This document shows positions 5,808 through 14,300 of a DNA stretch of 16,367 bases, one piece after another. The first letter of the stretch is position 1; every line of letters begins with the position of its first letter. A program made the translations under genes and the position numbers. Below the pieces are notes generated by a model. It saw only the letters and a list, made by a program, of their open reading frames with translations, had not been told where the DNA came from and made no database searches. This DNA comes from Lachnospiraceae bacterium (GTDB lineage Bacteria; Bacillota; Clostridia; Lachnospirales; Lachnospiraceae). The stretch spans positions 1-16,367 of the forward strand of contig JAFRCB010000164.1 in assembly GCA_017404585.1 (NCBI GenBank), read 5' to 3'.

Positions 5808-6701
5808 ATGAAAAAAGTTGTCGCTTTAATCGTTTTAACAGCTGTAATTTTCGCCACTATGGAGGTGGCGCTCAAAACTGCCGGGGCGCAGCTCGACTCG
5901 CTCCAGCTGACGTTCCTGAGATTCCTGCTCGGCGGGCTGGTCCTCCTGCCGCCGTCAATGATAGAATGCCGCAAAAGCGGTTACCGCATGAATGCGCGTG
6001 ATCTCGGCTGGGTCACACTGGTCGGCACCATGGGCATCCCGGTCAGCATGCTGTCGTACCAGATCGGCGTCATGCACTGCAACGCCGCGACCGCAGCCCC
6101 GCTGATCTGCACAAATCCACTTTTTACCATGCTGATCGCGCACTTCCTGCTCGGCCAGAAAATGAACAGGCGCAAATGGGTCGCCTTCTGCATCGGTCTT
6201 GTTGCGATCCTCCTCATGATCAGGCCGTGGGACGTCCAGCCGGGCAACACCCCGTTCGGCATCGCCATCCTGATCTTTGCCGCAGTGACTTTTGGCGCAT
6301 ACTCCGTCATGGGCAAAAGGTCGATCGCCAGAATCGGGACTTTCACCCAGACCAGCGTGAGCTTCATCACCGGCTCCCTGATCCTGCTCGTGATCATGAT
6401 CCTGACCGGGCATTCCGCGACCGCCGGAATCAGCCAGAATCTTGGCGTCATCATCTACTGCGGTATCGTTGTGACCGGCATCGGCTACCTTACATATTTC
6501 CTTGCGATCAGATACTCCGACGCAGTCACCGGCTCGATCACATTCTTCATCAAGCCGGCAATAGCGCCGGTTTTCGCCATCCTCATCCTGCATGAGACGA
6601 TATACTGGAACACCGTGGCCGGCATCATCCTGCTGATCACCGCCTCCTTCCTGACCATCACCGGAAGCGCGAGCGGAAACACAGCAGGGAAGGAGTCATA
6701 G
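5808..6701 (+). CDS. EamA/DMT-superfamily transporter
   Basis: 297 residues, with two EamA domains of about five membrane helices each (about 1-140 and 148-285). Typical features are the early acidic residue in the first helix (TMEVALKTAG, E19), LQLTFLRFLLGGLVLLPP (32-49), and the end-of-domain patterns NPLFTMLIAHFLLGQ and KPAIAPVFAILILHETI. Family members are inner-membrane permeases, mostly exporters of amino acids or metabolites; the substrate cannot be read from sequence. Start ATG 5808 is preceded by AAGG at a distance of about 10 nt. It has its own promoter and points away from the cysteine desulfidase gene, so the two are divergent and share a 232-bp intergenic region. Export of cysteine or a related product is possible but only by proximity. 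Confidence 0.88.
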   Translation: MKKVVALIVLTAVIFATMEVALKTAGAQLDSLQLTFLRFLLGGLVLLPPSMIECRKSGYRMNARDLGWVTLVGTMGIPVSMLSYQIGVMHCNAATAAPLICTNPLFTMLIAHFLLGQKMNRRKWVAFCIGLVAILLMIRPWDVQPGNTPFGIAILIFAAVTFGAYSVMGKRSIARIGTFTQTSVSFITGSLILLVIMILTGHSATAGISQNLGVIIYCGIVVTGIGYLTYFLAIRYSDAVTGSITFFIKPAIAPVFAILILHETIYWNTVAGIILLITASFLTITGSASGNTAGKES

Positions 6702-6719
6702 CGTCTCCCTTGACCCGCC

Positions 6720-6728
6720 TGATATAAT
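6720..6728 (+). promoter_or_regulatory. Extended -10 promoter element before the signal peptidase gene
   Basis: TGATATAAT at 6720-6728 is identical to the element before the AEC gene and again follows closely on an upstream stop codon. TTGACC (6710-6715) is too close (7 bp) to act as its -35. The predicted start is about 6735, leaving AGGAGA (6747-6752) in the leader. Confidence 0.5.
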
Positions 6729-6763
6729 CATCCAAACACAACCTTCAGGAGATAAACAGATCA

Positions 6764-7537
6764 TTGAGCAGAGTAGAACGCCACATGTCTATGTACAATG
6801 AGGACATAGATTACATAGATAATATAGAGGACAATTACCTGTCGGACGAGGCTTTTGCCAAAGCGGCAGCGGCCCCGCCTGCGCCGGTGATCCCGGACAA
6901 GGCAGAGGCGGCTCCAACACCGGCGGCCACCCGGATGCCAACTCCGGAGCCAACCCAGGCAGAAGCCCAGGCGAAAACCCCGGCCCGTCCAAAGCGGAGC
7001 GGCGGAACCAGCCGGGCCAGGCGTGGCCGGATCCTTTCGATTGTCGGAACGGTGATCCTGGCGCTTTCGCTTATAATGTGCACTCTTCTGATCGCGCCGA
7101 GGATCCTTGGCTTCAAGACCTACCTCGTCGCTTCGGGCAGCATGGTCCCGGCCATTCCGGTCGGTTCCATGATCTACGCCAGAGACGTGGACCCGGCCGC
7201 CCTTGAGACCGACGACATCATCGTCTTCTTCAAGACCAGCGACCGCGACGTTCCGATCACCCACAGAGTCGTCGTGAACAACACAGACAGCAGAACGATC
7301 ATTACCAAAGGCGACGCCAACGCCAATGCCGACCGCGAGCCGGTCCGGTACGACAACATCGAGGGCAAAGTCATATGGCACATCCCGATGCTGGGTATTT
7401 TGGCCCTGCCGCTGACAAAACCATTGGGCAAAGCGATCGCTGTAATGCTGGTTCTCGAAGGCTTTCTCTTTGCAGAAGTCGGCAGCCGGATGCGCATAAG
7501 CGTAAAAAAGGTTGCTAATAGAGATAAAATTAACTAA
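6764..7537 (+). CDS. SipW-type (Ser/His, S26B) signal peptidase I with a long Pro/Ala-rich N-terminus
   Basis: 257 residues from a TTG start. TTG 6764 is chosen because AGGAGA lies 11 bp upstream; ATG 6785 and 6791 have no such site. The order is a cytoplasmic N-terminus of about 88 residues (acidic, then Ala/Pro/Thr-rich 33-75, then basic KRSGGTSRARRGR), a membrane helix (about 90-110), and the catalytic core with SGSM (nucleophile S126), the box ITHRVV (H167 in place of the general-base lysine of bacterial-type enzymes) and TKGDANA (D184). A second helix lies near 216-240, followed by a basic tail. The S-H pairing is that of the archaeal/ER/SipW group, which in Bacillota often processes pilin, biofilm-fibre or surface precursors rather than bulk secretory proteins. 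The gene precedes a giant exported protein, but a 700-bp gap and a strong terminator separate them. The N-terminal extension is much longer than in B. subtilis SipW. Confidence 0.85.
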   Translation: MSRVERHMSMYNEDIDYIDNIEDNYLSDEAFAKAAAAPPAPVIPDKAEAAPTPAATRMPTPEPTQAEAQAKTPARPKRSGGTSRARRGRILSIVGTVILALSLIMCTLLIAPRILGFKTYLVASGSMVPAIPVGSMIYARDVDPAALETDDIIVFFKTSDRDVPITHRVVVNNTDSRTIITKGDANANADREPVRYDNIEGKVIWHIPMLGILALPLTKPLGKAIAVMLVLEGFLFAEVGSRMRISVKKVANRDKIN

Positions 7538-7604
7538 CACAATTAGTGGACTGCAACTCATAGAAAAATACAACATGTTGTAATCGCAACGCAAGTGCAT
7601 TTCA

Positions 7605-7633
7605 ATACCCCCTGAGAAGGGGGTATTTCTTTA
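7605..7633 (+). terminator. Strong rho-independent terminator after the signal peptidase gene
   Basis: ATACCCCC (7605-7612) pairs perfectly with GGGGGTAT (7619-7626) around loop TGAGAA, followed by TTCTTTAT. It separates the signal peptidase transcript from what follows. Confidence 0.9.
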
Positions 7634-7653
7634 TAAATAATGTTTCAGATTTG

Positions 7654-7683
7654 TTGCGCTTTGGCTTCAAAAGAGGTTAAAAT
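7654..7683 (+). promoter_or_regulatory. Possible promoter upstream of the remnant region
   Basis: TTGCGC (7654-7659), an 18-bp spacer and TAAAAT (7678-7683). It lies before a short frame with a GATGGGG ribosome-binding-like run. It may be a leftover of a lost gene, or drive the surface protein gene with a long leader. Confidence 0.35.
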
Positions 7684-7716
7684 AACTTGGATTCTAATCA
7701 ATAAGATGGGGATTCT

Positions 7717-7779
7717 ATGCAGATAATTATGAACGACTGGTCAATAAAAGGACCGATTTATCAGGAAAATCTGCGATAG
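7717..7779 (+). pseudogene. Possible remnant of a GntR (YtrA-like) regulator N-terminus
   Basis: ATG 7717, preceded by GATGGGG, opens a 20-codon frame, MQIIMNDWSIKGPIYQENLR, ending at TAG 7777. The pattern of a short beta strand followed by PIYQ is how YtrA-subfamily GntR regulators begin, but the helix-turn-helix never follows and all frames are soon closed. I read it as a decayed gene start; with only 20 residues the assignment is weak, and it could be a chance frame. Confidence 0.25.
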
Positions 7780-8236
7780 TTTCAATAAAAACATTCTCAA
7801 TCGGCAGCTTTATAACCACGGGCAGCCGTATCAAGTAATGAACGTTAAATCTACACATCACCGGTAGTAGCTGAGTGTGGAAAAATGAGGAGAAAGAGTT
7901 TCGAAAGAGCCTGGAATTTAATCTGGATGATATCGCTGGGCGGATACTATATATAGGGCATTTTTCGCAGCGAATACCATATTTACAGTCTTTTCCCAAC
8001 GAAACAATTTTCGAGAAACGCCTGCAAAAAAATAATCTTAAAAAATATATAAACTGCCATAAAACAGGTCAATTTGTAGCGATTTCGTTGCGTTCCTGTA
8101 AATATTATTGCTCTGTATAAGGGCAAGTGCGCCCCGGAGATTTTTGCGTACAGAAAAGTTTCCGAGCGCCGAAACCCGCCCAAAATCGTTAATCAATCAA
8201 GCTATTACATATATAAAGAAAAGCTGAGGAAACACC
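7780..8236. other. AT-rich stretch with no convincing gene
   Basis: The longest forward frame here is a GTG-started 81-codon frame at 7875-8120 (beginning WKNEEKEFRKSLEFNLDDIA) that I do not recognise and that lacks a ribosome binding site. An overlapping minus-strand frame (7727-7999) has a CKYGIRCEKC cysteine cluster but also no start signal. Frames break often, the base composition is lower in GC than both neighbours, and the segment looks like decayed coding DNA plus the leader of the surface protein gene. Confidence 0.35.
8189..8231 (+). promoter_or_regulatory. Candidate promoter and ribosome binding site of the giant surface protein gene
   Basis: TTAATC (8189-8194), a 17-bp spacer and TATAAA (8212-8217) would start transcription near 8224, just before the Shine-Dalgarno GAGGAA (8226-8231) that sits 5 nt from ATG 8237. 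The ribosome binding site is convincing; the promoter is weak in its -35. Confidence 0.35.
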
Positions 8237-8338
8237 ATGAACAGGAAAAACCAGACTTTGAGAAGATTCCTTGCATTCCTCCTTTCGGCAGCAATGATCG
8301 TCACCTATATGCCGACCGGCTTTTTAGCTTATGCGGCA
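8237..8338 (+). other. Signal peptide of the giant surface protein
   Basis: Residues 1-34: a basic n-region (MNRKNQTLRR), a hydrophobic core FLAFLLSAAMIVTYMPTGFL, and AYAA with a type I cleavage site after A33 or A34. No lipobox cysteine is present, so this is a Sec/SPase I substrate and not a lipoprotein. Confidence 0.85.
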
Positions 8339-11300
8339 GGCGAACCGGCTGTTGTCGAGACAGAGGCGGAAGAGCCAGAAGCATCAGCCACAGAAGCTGA
8401 TGCACCTAAGGAAGAGGCACCGGTAACAGCAGAAGAACCGGAAGTCAAGGAAGAACCGGCAGAGCCGAAGGTTCAGGAGACGCCGGCCGCAGAACCGGAG
8501 CCGGAGGCCGAGCCTGCACCAGCCACGGAGCCGGAGCAGGAACCAGCAGCAGAACCAAAGCAGCCTGAACAGGATGCTTTGGACGGCGAAACCCCGGCAG
8601 AGCAACCGGCCGCGCAAGACAGCGACACTCCTCAGGACGAGCAGCCTCAGGACAATGAGGAAGCAGCTCCGGAAGGCACCGCCGAAGAGCCTGCCGCTGA
8701 GGAAACACCGGCCGAAGAAGTCACCTACGAGGACAGAGAATTTGACCAGACAGCTGCAAACAATGTCAACGTCAAGGTCAGAGGCACTTTCCCGGAAGGG
8801 ACCGAGATGGATGTTGAAGTTCTCTCTGCGGACGACTACGGGAAAGCAGTCAGTGACAGCGTTCAGGGAGAAGTCAAAGACCTCAGAGCAGTCAGGCTGA
8901 CATTCACCGAGGCTGCCAAAGGCGACATGTCCGTGGCTCTTGACGTGACCGACCCGGTCGAAGGACTGACCTACAAAGTCGTCCGGATCGGAGAAGACGG
9001 CATCCCGGTCGACGCGGGCAAATTAGCAGAGGCATTTACGATGGCAGAGCCATACGTATATGCCGTTGTTGGCGTTGCAGAGAAACCGATGTTCAGAGGG
9101 GCAAAAGGCGCAGCGGATACTGATGCGGAAAAAGCCGAAGGCGATGAAAAAGAGCCTCAGGCAGATGTGGAAACGACTGAAAAAGGCGATAGAGAAACAG
9201 AAGGAGAGCCGAAAGAGGAATCGGCTCCAACCTGGACTGTAAATTTCCGCAACAGAGACGGAATCGTAATAGAAACCAGACAGATCGAGCAGTCCGAGGA
9301 TGGCACTGCCATTGGCGAGCTGCCTGCTACCGTGCCGTATGATGACCATATAGGTCATTGGGCAATAGGCACATATGATTCTTCCGGTCAGGGTTCATGG
9401 GTGGCCGGAGACAGGATCGACAGCACTTATAAAGTTAAAAGTGATCTGGAAATAGTTCCTTCATATGACAATATAGAATACACTGTTAAATTCTATAAGG
9501 AAGATAAGGAAACCTTAATCACTTCGATTAAGGTCGACTATGAGACACGATATAGCATAAATGATATGCCGGCGGTTCCGGAAAAGCCTGGCTTTACCGG
9601 AAAGTGGGTTTATGATGGCGGAGCTTTCACCAACAACGTATCAGTCACTGAGAATACCGACGTATGGGCAGAATATGACCAGAACGTGTTTAACGTGACT
9701 TTCACTGTTGAAGGTGAAACCTATAAAACAGATACATACTATCAGGGCGATGAGCTTGAACTGCCGGCGGATCCGGTAGTCGAAGGTAAAGAGTTCATCG
9801 GCTGGTTCGTTGGCGACACTCAGTATGAAGGCGGCGAGGCTGTTACTTCTGATCTTGGACTGACAGCTATATTTGACGATGAGTATTATGTCGAATTTAT
9901 TGTCGTTGATGGTGATCAGGAAATCGAGAAACTGGCACAGTACTACCGCCAGAGTGGAGAGAAGATCGGCACTATGCCGCAGAACCCATTCATCGCAGAC
10001 AAGGTGTTTGAGAAATGGGTCGTTGCAAACAGGGGTGAAGATGGAAAGCTGGAGCCAACGGACACGGAAGTAACTGCAGAGACTGTAGTTACCGACAACA
10101 TGACCGTTATGGCAAAATTCCGCGACATCGACATTTATAATGTTACTGCAGAATATTACTACATAGGAAACAGCGGAGAAGTTGTCTTTAACAGAGACCT
10201 TCTGCAGGTCGAGGAACATGAATTAACTGATAGGGAAAATCCATACACTATTGTTGCTCCATCTTCTACCCAGACAGATCCTAATGAGGTTCCAGGCGCT
10301 CCGATCTACTATCCGGAAACACCTTCCGCTACGGTAACAAAGGCAAACTTTGAGGGGACCAGTCACGAATGTGTTGTCAGATTCAAGTATGTTCCATATA
10401 CAGCAGTATATGATTATGTTTACATGCTCAAAGATCTTACCGGAGACGGATATACAGAGATCTCAGACTCCAGAGTAACAGATGTTCAGGGAGTTCTGAA
10501 CAGTAATGTCACTCCTCCAGTCAAGACATTTGATTTTGCAGTACTGGAACGCGCAGAAAGCCAAGTCATTGACACTTCCGGCCTTAATGGACAGCCAAAG
10601 AAGGAGGTAAAGGTCTTCTATAAGCGCAAGAACTTCCAGCTCACATTTGAGACCAACGGCGGTAGCTACGTCAGCGGCGGTACTTACACATATGGCTCAA
10701 CTGCAACCCTGCCAAGTGGAAACCAAAACCCAACCAGGGACGGATACACATTTGACGGATGGTATCTTGACGAAGCGCTTACTCAGCCTGCAGGGAACAC
10801 TGTTAAAATCAATGGCAATACCACCATCTATGCGAAGTGGAAAGGCGATACTGTCGACTACACCATTGTATACATGTTTGAAAAGTACAATGATGCAGGG
10901 ACACAGTCAGCCTTCGTTTATGATAACTCCGAGACAGGTCATGCAACAGTTGGTAGCACTGTTCGTGCCAATGATAGTTCTATTCCAAATAAGAGTAAGG
11001 AAGGATGGGTAAAAGATGATGAAAGGAACGCATCATCAAGTGTAGTTATTTCAGCCGACGGGGCATCGGTTTTATACGTGTATTATAAACTGATCGAATA
11101 TACGTTCACATTCAATTTGGGCTCTTATAATACTTATAAAATGACAATTGGTGGAACAACGTATAACAATACATCTGGTTCACAGAAATATACTTTTACC
11201 GCAAAACTAGGACAAGACATCTCTGACAAATGGCCAATTAATGGTGATAATGCGACAATATGGGATTCAGATTCCTACAATCCATATTACTTCTATGGGT

Positions 11301-14300
11301 GGCAGGGTTCATCAACTAACTATGACGGTGTTTGGGTAACAAAGCAGTTGATTTTAAATACTGAACTTTTGCCGACCCGTGGAACAAGTGCAACATATAC
11401 TGGGCAATGGGCTGGGACAGTTTATACTTATCAGGTAAAATACTGGCTTCAGAATGCAGATAATGATGACTATATAGTTTCAGATTTATATAGCCAAACT
11501 TACTCCACGTACTCCTCACAGTCAGGACTGAGCTCAAAAACTATTCCTGGATACACGAAACACAATGGTGATGCATCGCGTCCTAACAATACCTATCCTT
11601 CTACAGGGAATGCAATTACATCGGTAACGCAGAATAACAATGGTGGATGGGTTAGAGATGATAATAAGCAAGGAGGGAATTCTAGGACATACTATGAATT
11701 TGAAGGCCATTTATATCGTGTACGTAGAAACAGTGTTGACAGTGGCCTGACACGTTATGATGTTACCCTACAGTATACATATAATTTCTATTACGATCGT
11801 AACACTTATAATATCGAATACTTCTATGGAAGTAATAAAGTCGATACTAAGACCGGTATAAAGTTTGACGCTAATATCAATAGCAGTACATATAACTGGG
11901 AACCAACTGCAGCGCAAAAGGCGTCCTGGGGAGTAGATAGTGATTATGAATGGGGTGGATGGTATAGCAACCCTGAGTGCCAGGGAAATCCATACGCATT
12001 CGATAAGATGCCTGCAGGCGCTGAAGCCGGGAAGGCAAGTCTATCGCTTTATGCAAAATGGATCGCTCCAAATTACACTGTACACTTTGTTGATGGCGAC
12101 GATCCTGAAGAGACTTTAGCTCCTGATCAGACTATCGAGAAGTCTCACAAAGCGACTGCTCCTGAGACCAGTCCTACGAAGGCGGGTTATAATTTCGAGG
12201 GTTGGTATAAAGCTGCAGACGGAGATGAGTTGTTCGACTGGAATACTCAGATCGTTGAAGACACAACGGTTTATGCTCACTGGTCGCGCAAGTCTCTGAG
12301 TTATACAGTTAAATATGTTGATGAAGATAACAAACCTGTAGCAGACGATAAGGTCGTTTCTAACCCGAATTTGACTATCGACCAGATTGTTACAGAAAGT
12401 GCAATTGCTGTAGCCGGCTACAGACCGGATGAGAACAGCAAGACTTTGAAACTGACGGATAATGACGAGAACAATGTCATTACATTCGTTTACAGCGCTA
12501 AGGCCGATTCGACAAGCTACACGGTCAAATACATACTCGATCCGGAGGAGTATCCTGGAAATATTGAGGTAGCTGCGGAGAAGGTAGTTGAAGATGTACC
12601 TGGCACCAGAGCATCCATAATCGAAAATGCAAAGAGTGTTGACTATACAGCGCTCTATGCTGCTCACCCGGAGCTCAATGGACTGGAATTCTTCCCGGAT
12701 GAAGTTGAGAAGACATTTGTTCTCACTGCAAATGCGGAGAATAACGTATTTACGTTCTACTACTCCAGCTACAAGAACGCTGAGGTTACGGTCAACTATG
12801 TTGACATGAACGGTAATCCGGTAATAGATGAGAATGGAAATCCTGTAGCGGCAAGCGTCAAACGCTATAAAGTCGGTAAAACATTCACTCTCAGCCGTAC
12901 TCCGATTGCGGGATGGGAGCTGGATAAGGCAGTAGAAGGAACTGAATATGATGGAGAGGAAGCCGGCAGCAGCTATAAGATTACCGGCGAGGTAGCTGAC
13001 AGCGGACTGACTTTCACGCTTTTCTATAAGAAAAAAGCCACAATTACTGTAATCGACAGAAATAAGCAGTATGATGGCACGGCCTTGAAATTGCCTGAAG
13101 ACCTGGCGGGACAGGTAAAGACTGAAGGATTGCTGGAAGGCGATAGCCTTGCTTCAGTTCAGTATACATATACCAATGCTGATTCTGAGGATGGCAAAGG
13201 CCGTGTGAATGCTGGTGTTGCTACCGTCAAACCGCACGATGCGGTGATATCCGGCGCACATACTTCGAGCAATTACTACAGCATCCGCTATATAAGCGGC
13301 AAGCTTGAAGTGACCAAGATCAATGTAACCGTTCGTATTGAGCCTGACCGCTGGACAGGTATCATCTACGATGGAACAGAGAAGAAAGCCGGATTTACAA
13401 ACAGCTCCAAGACACTTGACGACTATGTCTTGATCAGCAATCCAAAATATAAGGCAGCTTATCAGCAAGAGATCTGGCAGAAGATCACCGCACTAAGCAA
13501 TGTCAAGCATGATGAGTCAGCAGCCGGTCTCCACTACTATGTAGAGTCACAGACAGATGCAGGAACTTATAACTACACACTTGACTTTAAGAAATCTGAT
13601 CTGCCTGAGAACGATAACTACAGTGTAAATCTGTTTGTACGTTCCGGTCAGCTGCAGATCCTGCCTAGAGAATTAACTGTTACAACCGGCTCTGATTCCA
13701 AGACCTATGATGGAACACCTCTGACGAAGGATGAGGCATCCTTGAGCGAGCAAGCAGATGCGAGCGATAAAACCGGCCTGATTGCTTCGGATAAGGCAAA
13801 AGGAGTAACGGTAACAGCAACCGGATCGCAGACTGATGTCGGATCCAGTAAGAATACTTACAAAATCGACTGGAAATCAGTAAATCCGGAAAACTATAAA
13901 ATTAAAGAAAACCTCGGAACTCTCACGGTTTCCAAGGCAGATCTTGTAGTAACTGTAAATAAAAAGACTGTGACTTACAATGCCGCGGAGCAGTCAGGAT
14001 ACATATTCCCGGGCGAAGTTACAGGTACAGGTGAGACCATTACAGGTACAGAAGGCGAAGGCGAAGATGCTAAGACCTCCTATACTGTTACAGGTCTCGG
14101 AAACGGCGATATTCTCGAGGTGGAATACACACCTGCTGCCGGTACAAATGTTGGCACATATAATGAGTCAGCGTTTGATCCTGCTTTCACGATCACCCAT
14201 GATGGAAAAGATGTGACTGCTAACTACAACACCCCGACATTTACGCCGGGTGCGCTTGAGATCACACCGGCTGATCTGACGATCACAGCAAATGAGCAGA

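Noticed and set aside
7875..8120. 81-codon GTG-started small protein
   Set aside because: No ribosome binding site, no recognisable family, and it lies in a stretch where all frames are broken; left as part of the unassigned region.
8384..8708. Minus-strand Arg/Leu-rich frames opposite the acidic stalk
   Set aside because: They mirror the Glu/Pro/Ala-rich repeats of the plus-strand gene and have no independent evidence.
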